Shown in pieces: positions 13,554 to 24,095 of a stretch of DNA of 64,000 nt. The translations under genes and the position numbers were made by a program. The stretch covers positions 9,898,996 to 9,962,995 of the forward strand of contig OX422184.1 of assembly GCA_949130485.1 (NCBI GenBank). Reading direction: 5' to 3'. Positions within the stretch are counted from its first letter, which is position 1; every line of letters starts with the position of its first letter. This DNA is from Agelas oroides. Its lineage: Eukaryota; Porifera; Demospongiae; Agelasida; Agelasidae. The notes beneath the pieces are model-generated. The model did no database searches. It was not told the DNA's origin and saw only the letters and a list, made by a program, of their open reading frames with translations.

Positions 13554-14522
13554 CACATACTTCGGTGGCCAACATGCATGTACCTCCGATATTGGCATTT
13601 TGGTGCATAGTTTGATAGTCGGTTAGCTTTATTTGGCTCATATCGTCACCAATCCATGAACAAACTCAAAATCTTGGTTTTAGCATGTGACGATTTGAGC
13701 CAAATAAATCTAACCGAATATCAAACTATGCACCAAAATGCCAATATCGGAGGTACATGCATGTTGGCCACCCAAGTATGTGAATGGCCTGCTTGATTTT
13801 AGTGTTGATTGTGAACGTAGAGGTGAAAGGGAATGCTAAAATCTAACAAAAACCAAGATTTTTAGTTTGTTCATGGATTGGTGATGATATGACCCAAATA
13901 AAGCTAACCGAATATCATGAGCAAACTAAAAATCTTTGGTTTTAGCATTCCCTTGCTAACCGAGTATCAAACTATGCACCAAAAGCCCCTTCCACCTCTA
14001 CGTTCACGTCCAACACTCAAATCAAGCAGGCCATACACATACTTGGGTGGCCAACATGCATGTACCTCCGATATTGGCATTTTGGTGCATAGTTTGGATT
14101 GGTGACGGTATCAGCCAAATAAAACTAACAGAATATTGGCATTTTGGTTCATAGTTTGATATTTGGTTAGCTTTACTTGGCTTATACCGTCACCAATCCA
14201 TGAATAAACTCAAAATCTTGGTTTTAGCATACACTCAAATCAAGCAGGCTATACACAAACTTGAGTGGCCAACATGCATGTACCTCCAATATTGGCATTT
14301 TGGTGTCTCATACCGTCACCAATCCATGAACAAACACAAAATCTTGGTGTTAGCGTTCCCTTCCGCCTCTACGTTCATGATCAACACTCAAATCAAGCAG
14401 GCCATACACATACTTGGGTGGCCAACATGCATGTACCTCCGATATTGGCATTTTGGTGATATTCGGTTAGCTTTATTTGGCTCATTCATCACCAATCCAT
14501 GAACAAACTCAAAATGTTGGTT

Positions 14523-14897
14523 ACGAGCCAAACTGGATATCAGGCTGTTTTGTTCTCCATGTATTGAGAATGCGCCAGCTAAGACGAGTCAAGGTTGGGT
14601 AGTGTAAAAGGGGTAATTTTTCCACTCTAGTCCAGCCTTCACTTCAATTGTGTTTGATGAACTAAAAGGTCTGCTGAGGATAAGGGGATATGGATCTAGT
14701 AATTCTGATGGTCTGTATATATAAAATACCCCATGAACACGATGTACGCAATATGTTGTTCAAAATAGTGAGTTACTAGTGTCTGCATTACAAAATGTAC
14801 TTCTTGGCTAGAAGTGACCACGCATGTATGCAAATATTGCTAGTACCTAACACTTGCTGGTATGGGATCCTACCGAAACTCTGATTTCTGATTTTAG
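14523..14897. other. Unique spacer right of the satellite
   Basis: About 375 bp between the last satellite monomer and the first CACTA exon. I see no gene, TIR or strong repeat, and could not locate the 5' end of the CACTA element here. Confidence 0.5.
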
Positions 14898-15077
14898 GGC
14901 AATCACCCCAAGGCCCAACAATTAAGAGAAGAAAACGTTACCATCGTCATCCAAATCAACCTATTCTGCGACAGATAGTGTGGAGTGCTAGGTGTCACCA
15001 GACAAGAGATAAAATTCTAAGTAAGATTTTATTGCTGGGACATTTGCAGAAATTACAGACATTGTGTATACTGTGTT

Positions 15078-15185
15078 ACATGAACCTGGCTATGATCACG
15101 GCTGATCATACATGAAACTAGCTATGATCGTACATGAAACTAGCTATGATCACGGCTGATCATACATGAACCTGGCTATGAAACA
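15078..15185. repeat. Short palindromic tandem repeat in a CACTA intron
   Basis: Four imperfect copies of a unit containing ACATGAAMCTRGCTATGATC, two of them followed by ACGGCTGATCAT. It lies just before the acceptor of the acidic exon. Confidence 0.7.
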
Positions 15186-15229
15186 TTCTTAAAGAAATAT
15201 CTCCAGACATAAACAACCGTGACCCTTCT

Positions 15230-15650
15230 GACTCTCGTGGACATGACTCAGAAAACATTCACGACCCTTCTGACTCTTGTGGACATGACTCAGAATCTGA
15301 CGAAAACATTCACGACCCTTCTGACTCTTGTGGACATGACTCAGAACCTGACGAAAATATTCACGACCCTTCTGACTCTTGTGGACATGACTCAGACCCT
15401 GAGGAATACATCCACAACCCTTCTGACTCTTACGGACATGACTCAGATCCCGACTCAAACCCCGACTCACACCCCGACTCAAACCCCGACTCAGACCCCG
15501 ACTCAAACCCCGACTCAGACCCCGACTCAAACCCCGACTCAGACCCCGACTCAGACCCCGACTCAGACCCCGACTCAAACCCCGACTCAGACCCCGACTC
15601 AAACCCTGACTCTGACCCCAACCCAGACACTGACCCAGACCAATCCAGAA
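15230..15650 (+). repeat. Coding minisatellite (51-60 bp units, then 12-bp units)
   Basis: Proximal units begin CACGACCCTTCTGACTC and the distal array is a 12-bp unit, GACTCAAACCCC or GACTCAGACCCC. All units are multiples of three, so the acidic frame is kept; frames on both strands stay open as a by-product. The true frame is the one that splices on both sides. Confidence 0.85.
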
Positions 15651-16090
15651 ACAATCATGACCTTTCTGACTCCAACTCAGAGCCCCATGTGATAAGCAGA
15701 GGCAATGCAGGTACATGTCAAAATAATCAGGCAAACAAGGTTGCATGATTGGCTGTATGTATGCATTATAACTTTTTTCCATATATGGCAAAAACGTATA
15801 CAGGCTCCACTGCTGGACTACAAAGCCCTCTTATCACATGGGGCTCTGATGGTGCACCCCTAAGCACAGAGGAGAGTTTGTATGCAACATATCTGTATGC
15901 TATCAATAATAAGCTCTCGTATCAGGCAACAGTTCAGTTACTGGATTTGATGAGGGTACACTTTCCATCTCCTAACTTTTACCCACAAAGCTTCCACACC
16001 CTAAAAAAGCATGGGATGGTCACCGCCATTAGCAATGCATTTAATAGCCGCAACTGGGGTTACATTGTGGTGACAGTGTCACTCAAGGTT

Positions 16091-17168
16091 TTCCAGTCAT
16101 GGGGTCATAAAGGTTTTTCATGATTGTTGTAAGGGTGACACAGCAGTACAGAGTCCAAAAAAATAGAATTTTTATGACAAGGTCACAGGGTCATGATCAC
16201 TGATGATTTTGAGGTGCAGAGGGTCACAAGAGTCACAGCCAAATTTAGGCGATTGTAATTGTGTTTTTGGCTGTTAATAAGGGGCTAATTGGAGTGACCC
16301 CCCCCCCCCCCCCCTTCTATTATGACAGCATTTGACTATCCTGGCATCATTTAAAAAAATTATATTTCAAGGCTAACCACACCCCAAGTGGAAACAAAAT
16401 GGTGACTTCAACGAAAGTGACCTATAGTCACACAGGATTTCACAATGGAGCTGGATTGTGCACCTAGATCTGATTCCCTGTTTACAGTCACACACACACA
16501 CACACGACCTGATCAACTGGATTTGGTTCCTTGTTCCACAATTGCTCTATTGTAGCTAGGCTTCTACACTAGATCCTTAATAATTTGTAAATAAACAGAA
16601 CAAGCTGGTTTTTCCACTTGCATGGGTGGCAAATAATTTCGCCTCGTGTATTCACCGTTCTCAGCCTTAGCGCTTCAACCGTAGATACTTCAATGACAGC
16701 TGCTTCCACTGGGAGAGAAAGGAGGAAATAGCAGGCATGTGCAAGCACTCATATGGCTTGTTTCAACATTCATTCAATCATTCGCATATTCAATCATTAC
16801 TAAATTTTTTCTTTCCACTTGGGGTGCAATTTTTAATTGATGATTTTCTTCACATTAATACAGAAAAATGGCAACAGCTTCAATATCCTTTCACTAGGAA
16901 AGTTGTTCAGGATAGATTGCAGAGATTCACAGGCGTGGAAGTAGATCATAAGTTGACAAATCTCATTAGAAGCTCATGAAGGTTGTATAGAAAATAAAAG
17001 TGTTAAAATTTTCTTTCAGAAAATGAAATGGATTAGTATTAATCAGGATGTAGTTGGATGAAAAAATGATAAAATCTGCCCATACAATTCGAAGGAGAAG
17101 TTGGAGCAGATGGTGGAGTCCCACTGTGTTGGAAAAGTTGAACGCCATCTGAACACAAGATTAATCCT
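16091..17168. other. Decayed CACTA interior and simple repeats
   Basis: No convincing exon is visible. The stretch contains a run of 17 C at 16298-16314 and an (AC)n tract at about 16489-16505. It sits between the N-terminal and central CACTA coding regions, so it is probably intron or eroded coding sequence. Confidence 0.5.
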
Positions 17169-17186
17169 GTGTTCTCAGGAACTGCA

Positions 17187-18090
17187 ATGAATGTCATTCT
17201 TACTCCTGTCCTGGACAAGATTCGTGACTTGAGTATTTCTGGTATGCCAGTTCTTACACCAACTGGTCTGAAGACAGTTCGAGCACTCTTGCTAATGGCC
17301 GTGTTTGACCTACTTGCAAGAGCAGTTGCAACAAACTTCGTTCAGTTCAACGGCTATTACAGTTGCACATACTGCCTTGATGCAGGAGAACACACATCAC
17401 ACCGTCATGTGTTCCCCCTGAAGCAGACCATGAACCTCGCACAACATCCTCAATTGAACAGTGTGCAAGGGAAGCCATAGAAAGTGGCAATCCAGTGTAT
17501 GGGGTAAAGGGTAACTCAGTCCTCTCACCCTACATCAGCATTATTGACAAACTTACTCCACAACTCTACCCTGCCAAGATATGCACTGCTAATCTGCACA
17601 GCCTCATACACGTCTCCAGATTTGTACATAGTTGGGGACCATTGTGGTGTTACAGCTGCTTTGGTTTTGAAAGTATGAATGGCCACCCTTGATCTCTGTG
17701 CCACTTGAGCTTGTTGATATTGTACCTGCTAAAGATTGGATCAACTCTGCTTCTTTTGTGAACTCTATACAGCCCCTGCCTACTCTTCCAGTTTGTGAAC
17801 GAATTAGACACAATTCCACCCTTTACACAGCTGCCAAAGAGGGAAATCATAGAGCAAGAGATGGATCCATTTGTGTGTTTACGAACCACTTAACATTGCA
17901 TTTTGGATCAATTTCTCAGTTCTGCTTTTGCAATGGATTGTTAGTAGCTGTTATCAGAGAGTTTGAGCAACTTGACCAAACTATCTTTGATAACATCAGC
18001 CATCCTACCCACACAGAACTCAGTATCTCCTTATGTAATCCTATTACTGACTTTGTTTTTTGTGTCAAAAAAACTATCCCTGTATTTTAG
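17187..18090 (+). pseudogene. CACTA (En/Spm)-like transposase, central and C-terminal parts
   Basis: The first segment (17187-17415) includes MNVILTPVLDKIRD, then ARAVATNFVQFNGYYSCTYC, the usual order of a conserved block and a CxxC finger in CACTA transposases. The frame breaks within the C-run at about 17412-17416. It continues one frame over with GVKGNSVLS and NLHSLIHVSRFVHSWGPLW, then GFESMNG, which are hallmark CACTA motifs. A stop follows at about 17691, and a C-terminal segment continues to 18090. The neighbouring upstream exons are on the same strand. It is inactive as written because of the frameshift and stops. Confidence 0.8.
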
Positions 18091-18109
18091 TCATGTATAT
18101 AAGACTAGT

Positions 18110-18495
18110 TTACAATCTTGTAAGTTATGGATCCAATTTTAAGAGCTTATAACAGTTTCGCAATTTGAGGGACCATATTCTTACATTCAGTCTGAGCTTT
18201 TAATCTTATAAGCTGTGGTATCTGAATCTTACATCTCTTCTTGCAAGATTGAGCTTTTAATCTTATAAGACCATCCTTAAAATCTTACAAGATCACTTTA
18301 CAGTTTCGCAATTTGAGGGACCATATTCTTACATTCAGTCTTGTAATATTTAATCTTATAAGACCATACTTTACAGTTTCGCAATTTGAGGGACCATATT
18401 CTTACATTCAGTCTAGTCTTGTAAGATCATACATACACATCTTAGCTTCTTACCCCAGTCTTGGGATCTTACATACTTCTTATAAGAAATGAGCA
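18110..18495. repeat. Subterminal repeats of the CACTA-like element
   Basis: More than ten variants of TCTTRTAAGA in both orientations are packed into this stretch. A longer unit containing CAGTTTCGCAATTTGAGGGA occurs at about 18153, 18300 and 18373. CACTA elements carry clustered subterminal motifs bound by their accessory protein, and the position just after the transposase C-terminus fits. No clear CACTA terminus was found. Confidence 0.6.
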
Positions 18496-18519
18496 TCTTC
18501 TGCAAGTTGTTTCAGATAC

Positions 18520-18942
18520 TTGCAAAGAGAAGTCTTGCCACTCCCTGTGGGCATGCAGACTGATATCCAAAGCAGGACAGGTTCTATCCATTCTGTTAGT
18601 CCCAACAAAATCAGCAGTAGCGGACCGACCAGTCTTTTGAAAAGATGTGGGTACTTTACTTACCTACCAACTGCTTTAAGGTTATCTTCAGAACAGTATC
18701 CGGTGAAGCCACCAATTTTGATGAAACGAACCGGACTGACTCTCGGGGGCTTTATTCAGCCGAGTAGTGCACGCAACATTCTTGAGCACCCATCTAATAT
18801 GGAAAAAGGCCTCAAAGGTTTCTTTAGTTTGTCCCAGAACCAATTCCTGTTTGATGAGCTGGAGAAAGTGAATCGAGATTTCTCTGCGTCTATAGGAGAT
18901 GTAGAGGTGACTGAGGTCTGGGCACAAGACTACAAACTGTAG
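18520..18942 (+). pseudogene. DUF3987-like fragment
   Basis: The clearest part runs from about 18725 and reads RTGLTLGGFIQPSSARNIL, then DELEKVNRDF. This resembles the DUF3987 domain seen in mobile-element-like proteins of sponges and cnidarians. Just upstream the matching frame (VSGEATNF) is shifted by one base near 18718, so this is broken. The rest of the domain is absent. The assignment rests on motif memory and needs a profile search. Confidence 0.45.
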
Positions 18943-19617
18943 ACACTTGTGCGTCAAAACAGCCAAAATATAGAAGCTTAGGTGCAAATGAAGATCTTTT
19001 ATTTTTAAGTATACATGAGATAAGCCTGCACAAAGTTGATTTCACCCACTTGCCTGACTTACATAATCAGATGTAATCAGTATTCAGCATGCAACCACAG
19101 TGTTTACACAACCGGCACTCAGTGGCTTCACTGCTGGCTCTGAGGAAGTTTAGAGATCGCGGTAACAAAGCAGGGGCAGTCCATGGATTGTGTTATTTTC
19201 CAGGTGCATCCAATCAGGTTCAACCTACTAACTAGAATTTCATGCCTGCTTAGCCTAAGAGTAATTTCCATGCCACAAAAGTGCAAAAATTGACACTATA
19301 TGTTTGTCATGTGAATGTGAGAAATACAAGACCAACATGCACACTTAGCTAATTCCATGTTCTATTTAGAGTAGCCTGTTTCCAATCAATGAGGGTGTAT
19401 GGAAAGGGAAAGCTAATTTAGACTTGTGGGCATTGGGTTCCCCCCCTGATGATTATTATCCGCCAGTTATATATAGGTATTATGATTACGCATATAATGT
19501 GATTCACTTACAGGTGTATCAATTTCAAAAGGTGGCGGTGCCAGCTGATGCTGATAAAAAAATCCATTTTATTTACAAAGTGTGAAAATTTGATGAAGTT
19601 TGGAGTATCCATACCAA
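18943..19617. other. Intergenic, nothing recognised
   Basis: I see no open frame, terminal repeat or tandem structure that I can support here. Confidence 0.5.
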
Positions 19618-19942
19618 CAAGGGTGTAGCTAGGATTTATTGAGTGAGGAGGTAATACCTTACCGCGCGCAAAGTGTGCGGCGAAAATTTTGCTAATTAAT
19701 TATTCATAGCTTAAATATGTACAAAATATCTAAGTTACCTTTTCTTCCAAGAAAGTCAAATTATGCTGCTGGTCTTTTCCCAGCCAGGAGGTCTCTATTT
19801 ATAGTGTGGGTGAGTTCTGTCATATTGATGTAATTTCCTTTGCACATGCGCTACATATTTATAGGACATCGCCAATGCGTGCGCGCGTTGAAAAGGTGAG
19901 GAGGCAACTGCCTCCTCTGCCTCATTGCTAGCTACGCCCCTG
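19618..19942. mobile_element. hAT-type MITE, 325 bp
   Basis: Terminal inverted repeats CAAGGGTGTAGCTAG and CTAGCTACGCCCCTG bound the element. The flanks are CATACCAA (19610-19617) and CATACAAC (19943-19950), an imperfect 8-bp target site duplication typical of hAT elements. There is no coding capacity. Confidence 0.7.
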
Positions 19943-20434
19943 CATACAACAGTATGAAAAAGCTTGCACTATGGATGACATCCATCTACTGAAATGCCAC
20001 CACGGCGCTCTCCAAGAACCTTGAACAAGCATACAACTAGCAGTTAGATATGCTGCTACCTAAGAGAGTGATCATAATCTCTTGATTTGTTGCTTAATTA
20101 AACCCTAACTTTTTTTCACGTGAGACTAGTTTTAGCCTATGCATGCCTTTAATGCACCGTATATCCATTTCTGTCCAAACTCTGACTCCAAAACTGAACC
20201 CAAGTCCACTTCCAGCCTTAGCAAGCAGACTTGTGACCTTAATCTCCCTGAATTTCGAGCTGTGGTATAGTATTGGCTACCAACTTGCCTTTCTAGTTCT
20301 ATTGTCTGACCTGTTCTGTAGTAGCTGGTATCTTGTGATATTTCTTCAACTTTTAATTTGAGATTGTCTCGAACGTTGTTTACTCCATGAACGTACTCAG
20401 GGGTACCAAGATGAACAATCAGTTTACAGCTCCA

Positions 20435-20990
20435 TCAGAAGTGTAAGAGACTAACTACCCTTTCTAATGCAATATTTTCTGATTCCCGTCCAATTTTACT
20501 ACTGCTAATTCTTCTCTTTTGCATATACCCTGCAGCGGAAGCACTTGGTAGCTGGAGTGCATCAACGTCAATGGATGGTGCTAAGTGGCGAAGAACTGGT
20601 CTAATAATGTTCTGGATCTTGCTGGGAGGTATGCGTTGGGCAAGCAGAGCATAATATAATTCATGAATCGCTTGAGTGTATTTTCCAGCTACTTTGGTAG
20701 CTACAATTGGTATACTCTCTGTATCTGATTCTCCTAGAAGTTCCTGTATTTTGTCATACAACTCATCATTTTTGTGCTCTAGGACATTGACATAGGCTTG
20801 TAGGCTTTTAATCTGCTGGTCACAATTTCGGGTTAGGAGACGTAACCCGAAATTGTGCTCAGCTCCTGGTTTCTTGCTTGCTCATGGCATAATAATGCAA
20901 TTGTTTCTGTTAGTACAGCTTTCAGTTGCTCAGACTCTTTAGAAGCTTTTTGTCCGAGTTTTTGAATTTGATCGTTTGACCTTTGTTCAC
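20435..20990 (-). pseudogene. Coiled-coil transposon-like protein fragment
   Basis: Read on the minus strand, the N-terminal part is a coiled coil (QRSNDQIQKLGQKASKESEQ, later QQIKSLQAYVNVLEHKNDEL). It is followed by AIHELYYALLAQRIPPSKI and a segment rich in Pro and Leu. I recall similar proteins among repetitive uncharacterised genes of sponges and cnidarians, but I cannot name the family. The frame shifts across a perfect hairpin at 20821-20857. No start codon is assigned. Confidence 0.5.
20821..20857. repeat. Perfect 15-bp hairpin in a coding region
   Basis: CACAATTTCGGGTTA and its exact reverse complement are separated by seven bases. It lies at the frame break of the coiled-coil fragment, suggesting a templated inverted duplication disrupted the gene. 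Confidence 0.9.
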
Positions 20991-21147
20991 GTCGGACTAC
21001 ATTACGTTTGCTGTAATGACTCTCTTTAGGATCTGGAACATGTTGCTTGTTTACAAGCTGTTTTGGAATTTGGGTATCTTATCCACCCTCGCGGGTGTGA
21101 CATTCAGACAAACCCGGCCGGGAACAAGAAGCAAGTTGGCCTTTTCA

Positions 21148-21340
21148 GCAAGGCGTGGCCCTGAGGGGCCGCCATTTTGTTCTTTTGCTGCGGACAGTGC
21201 TTGCTGTCATTGAGAGGCTTCATTGGCTCTCTCAGCCCACGCACCGCATGCCACCCCTGGGAGGCACGCATTTTGCTGCCTTGCATCAGACATTGCTTGC
21301 CATCATTGAGAGGCCTTTTTGCTCTCTCTGCCACGGCAAG
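21148..21340. repeat. Direct repeat, two units of about 96 bp
   Basis: The block starting CATTTTG at 21173 recurs at 21269 with shared TGCTTGCTGTCATTGAGAGG-like sequence. It precedes the DIRS-like coding region and may be part of its terminal or leader sequence. Confidence 0.7.
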
Positions 21341-21481
21341 CAATGCTCTTGCAGCAAGAGCTGAAGTGCCTATTAGTGATCTAGCATGCAAAGTCCTCAG
21401 AAAACCAGCAAATATCATATGTATTTATACACATTACAAAAAAAGTGCACTGAGTGTCCTTTTCTGTGATTCACAGGGGGG

Positions 21482-21858
21482 ATGTTGGGCATAATGCCCA
21501 GTGAAGAGGAGCTGGCAGGTGTGGCAGTTCAGCCAACGGGAAGTGTAACCCCTCCGGTAAGCAGTACTCAGACACTAGGCCTGGGGGAGGCAGGCGGGTC
21601 ATCGGGAGACCAAGTAGCAAAAGTCGGCCCATTAGTCCCAACGGGGGCAGGCCTCCCAGCCCTACCGAAAAAGTTGATTCTGAAAATCAGAGCTAACGAA
21701 TACATAGATTTCACCGATCTCCCTCCAGCAAAGGGAAAAATGCGTGCAATTCCTCAAGGACTAGAGGGTCAAGTGATCGTGGTACAGGCCGAACATCTCC
21801 AAACAAAGAAGTTAATTCCCGATCTGTCTACGTGGATGCAATGCTTCGCAGAGCCTTG
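21482..21858 (+). pseudogene. DIRS-like retrotransposon, Gag-like N-terminal protein
   Basis: The frame ends with TDLPPAKGKMRAIPQGLEGQ and then DLSTWMQCFA. I associate this pattern with the first protein of DIRS/Ngaro-type elements in marine invertebrates. It terminates early right after MQCFA, where related proteins continue. The RT of the same element follows on the same strand about 300 bp later, in line with an internal deletion. Confidence 0.6.
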
Positions 21859-22152
21859 ACCATACAATGGATAACTGCCCATTGCAGCGTTCCTTGCCCC
21901 GTAAGCGCCCCTGGCCATTACCAGAGCCTAGAGGCACCTGCTAGTTCTCATCCGGTATACACAGTTATTGCCATTGACATATTTTGTACCAGCTGGTAAA
22001 AAAAATCCATTTTGGCTGTCTTTTAGTCTCGCGTAGGCACACCTAGCTTGGTGGTGCAGGGAGGGCCTTGCATAAGCGATAAAGGCTGTGTCTGCATGCA
22101 TCTCTTGGGAAAACTGACAGCACAGCTGCTTGTGGTTACCCAGCTGATTAAT

Positions 22153-23013
22153 ACCTCGTACACATCAGCCCCTTTGGGGTCATCCCAAAAAATAACAAAC
22201 CTGGCAAATGGCGGTTAATCCTCGATCTCTCCTCTCCAGAGGGCCACAGTGTAAACGATGGAATTTCCAAAGATCTTTGCAATTTGAGCTATGTTTCAAT
22301 TGATGACGCAATGGCAGGCATTCTTCAAGTGGGTCGTGGGGCCCTGATGGCAAAAATGGACATCAAACAAGCATATAGAAATATCCCAATATTCCCACAG
22401 GATAGACTTCTCTTGGGGGTGATGTGGAACAGAGATGTGTATGTTGATGAAGTTTTACCGTTTGGATTGCGGTCTGCCCCAATACTGTTCTCTGCAGTCG
22501 CAGATGTACTGCAACCAAGGTTGTTGCTGGCCCGTCATCCTTCTCTGGCTCTAAAGGCAGGCCAGCCTTCCCACAGACCTCAGACATGATGGCCTTTTTT
22601 TTTTGCACATTCTTCATTGTACGGAGCCCCTATTGTTAAAAGATCATCTAGGTAGTGTATGAGCGAAGAGACTCCTTCTTTTGCCATGATCCATCAAATT
22701 CCTGCAACGAAGACCTTGATCAAGTTGTGCACTGTGATTCTGGACACACTCACTGGCAGCAGGTTGAAGTCTCTGTTGTTGGTCTGGAGAGGGAAAAAGG
22801 CAGGGAAAAAGAGGGAGCTACTGTCCCTAATTGGGGTGTTGGGGCATGCAGCTAAGGCAGTGTGCTCTGGGAGAGCATTTGTCCGCAGACTCATTGACCT
22901 CTCAGCATCAGCGAACCAGTTAGACCATTTTATCCGCTTGAATGTGGACCCCCAGGTCGGACATCGAATGGTGGTACCAGTTTGTGGAGGCCGGGAATGG
23001 CGTCTCCATGATG
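22153..23013 (+). pseudogene. DIRS-like retrotransposon reverse transcriptase / RNase H region, internally inverted
   Basis: Plus-strand frame from 22153 reads SPFGVIPKNNKPGKWRLILD, then MAKMDIKQAYRNIPIFPQD and LPFGLRSAPILFSAVADVLQ, the fingers and palm of a DIRS-type RT. At about 22515 the sequence inverts. The minus strand of 22515-22700 encodes WIMAKEGVSSLIHYLDDLL, carrying the YLDD catalytic box, and then GLPLEPEKDDGPATTLV. The plus strand resumes with KKAGKKRELLSLIGVLGHAA and FVRRLIDLSASANQLDHFIR. In another frame RSDIEWWYQFVEAGNGVSMM follows, up to about 23013, where the LINE begins. It cannot be functional. Confidence 0.85.
22515..22700 (-). other. 186-bp inversion inside the DIRS RT
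   Basis: The YLDD-containing segment is on the minus strand while both flanks are on the plus strand. The breakpoints carry short inverted repeats: the complement of 22513-22530 reads CCAGCAACAACCTTGGTT, and 22701-22717 reads CCTGCAACGAAGACCTT. Confidence 0.85.
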
Positions 23014-23024
23014 GCTACTGTCAA

Positions 23025-23435
23025 CATACTCTTCACAGAGTCCATGGTATCAGGGAGAGATTGAGATTCCTTGATACCAAACATTACCAGGTTCTCACGC
23101 CGGTCAGGAAGAGCGCTAGAGAGCCTGGGCCTGGTAGGAGGTTTGAAAGAAGAACCTGGGGGAGGAGATACGTCGTTGCCAGAGGCAGTGGCATTGGAAT
23201 AAGAAGGAAGGCCAGCAAGACAAGACTCAACGTTGCCCATTTTAGAAGAAAAATTAGAGATCTCTATGCTTAGAGAATCAAGTTTACACTCAATGGCCTC
23301 CAGGACAGAGCTATTACGCTGAACCAATTCAGTGCAGGGGTCAGCAACAAGAGGAGGAAGCAATACCAGATCAACAGCTTCACAAACGATCTCTGGTAGC
23401 TTGTCGATTTGATGTAACTGTGACATGAGGATGCA
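23025..23435 (-). pseudogene. LINE ORF1 N-terminal part (5' inverted segment)
   Basis: On the minus strand a protein starting at 23426 (MSQLHQIDKLPEIVCEAVDL) contains a short coiled coil and a Pro/Ser-rich linker. It ends with RRENLVMFGIKESQSLPDTM and SMLTVA near 23027. The natural continuation, MEFLTGRPTPVKDMFHIGRF, lies on the plus strand from about 23441. Head inversion like this is the expected product of twin priming during LINE insertion. Confidence 0.8.
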
Positions 23436-23737
23436 AACGGTTGGAGTTTTTGACTGGAAGGCCTACTCCAGTGAAGGATATGTTTCACATTGGTAGATTT
23501 AAGAAGCCTGGAGGTGATGAGCCCACCACCTCACATCCTAGACCCATTCTGCTGAAGCTGGCTTCACCCTGGGATCGTCGTCTTGTTCTTGCGAATCGCT
23601 CTAATCTAAAACACTACAGTGTGAAAGGTATTTTTGTTCGTGAAGATCTGTCTCCTGAGGCTCGCCAACAGCGTAGAGAAAATTTGGCCGCCCGTCGTAG
23701 ATGTTTGTCTGATTCAGGAACATTGGCTTCTTCATGA
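23436..23737 (+). pseudogene. LINE ORF1 C-terminal part
   Basis: This reads FLTGRPTPVKDMFHIGRFKK, then PRPILLKLASPWDRRLVLAN and VREDLSPEARQQRRENLAAR. It resembles the RNA-binding part of LINE ORF1 proteins: a basic segment after an IGRF motif. It is the continuation of the inverted upstream piece. Confidence 0.7.
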
Positions 23738-24095
23738 GCAGCTCAGTCTTCTCAATGTTAACAATGACTTCCTTTCATCTGGGGTGAGTGGAATGGATAG
23801 CTCTGACCTCCTTCTCGGCCGGCCTTTTGGTGGCTGTGCCATCCTCTTCAGAAGATCTCTTCTCCCTTTTGTTTCTTGTCTTGACTCCGTCTCCAAACGG
23901 TTTTGTTCAGTTTTGTTGCGTGATCAGTGTGGCACCACAACCCTCCTGATCTGTGTTTACCTCCCCCACAATGATGGTTCCTCTGCATCTCATAATGAAT
24001 ATCTAATTACCCTGGGTGAGCTCGAGGGTTTTATTGTCATACTTCTGATCACATTCTTATTGTTTTTAACGTTGATTTTTGTCGCACTAGCATGA
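23690..24095 (+). pseudogene. LINE AP-endonuclease domain (partial)
   Basis: The frame contains VCLIQEHWLLHEQL (the QE.W motif of APE endonucleases), GRPFGGCAILFRRSL and TTLLICVYLPHND. It loses the frame before the catalytic GDFN and SDH motifs, around 24,030-24,120, so the endonuclease is inactive. Confidence 0.8.

Larger units (their letters stand above)
1..14522. repeat. Satellite array, 183-188 bp monomer, alternating orientation
   Basis: The whole stretch is built from one monomer. In plus sense it carries ATGGATTGGTGACG, CTAACCGAATATCAAACTAT, GGAGGTACATGCATGTTGG and GTGAACGTAGAGG. Spacing between successive CATGCATG landmarks is mostly 183 or 187-188 bp; the longer form carries an extra GATTG. 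The array runs off the left edge. Orientation switches at about 450, 1195, 1853, 2030, 7508, 7853, 8800, 9097, 9708, 9970, 10160, 10493, 10680, 10868, 11195, 11367, 11575, 11872, 12522, 13688, 13917, 13955, 13988, 14098 and 14135. The longest uniform block is 2030-7508 (plus). Many short open frames occur only because 183 is a multiple of three. I see no real gene here apart from one coding-like insert. Confidence 0.95.
14898..16090 (+). pseudogene. CACTA (En/Spm)-like element: acidic repeat exon joined to transposase N-terminus
   Basis: Three exons join in phase. Exon 14898-15020 is basic (contains KRRKRYHRHPNQP) and ends A|GTAAG. Exon 15195-15710 is highly acidic. Exon 15804 onward reads on after a GT-AG intron of 93 bp. 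The middle exon holds about five copies of a unit like DPSDSCGHDSEPDENIH, then about eighteen copies of a four-residue unit PDSN/PDSD. The last exon contains LSYQATVQLLDLMRVHFPSP, which resembles the N-terminal region of En/Spm-type transposases. The reading frame decays after about 16,020. The fusion of the acidic tract to the transposase is inferred from matching splice phases. Confidence 0.6.

Noticed and set aside
1-14522. Dozens of open frames of 60-136 codons with INTQIKQAIHILGWPTCMYL-like peptides
   Set aside because: They are translations of the satellite monomer, whose length of 183 bp is a multiple of three; the same peptide appears on both strands as orientation flips.
1-14522. CRISPR array
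   Set aside because: Units are too long, flip orientation and lack unique spacers; the rest of the window is eukaryotic.
15189-15791. 200-codon minus frame and 157-codon plus frame rich in GLSRGLSR or TPTQTPTQ
   Set aside because: By-products of the 12-bp coding repeat; the acidic frame is the one whose splice phases match the neighbouring exons.
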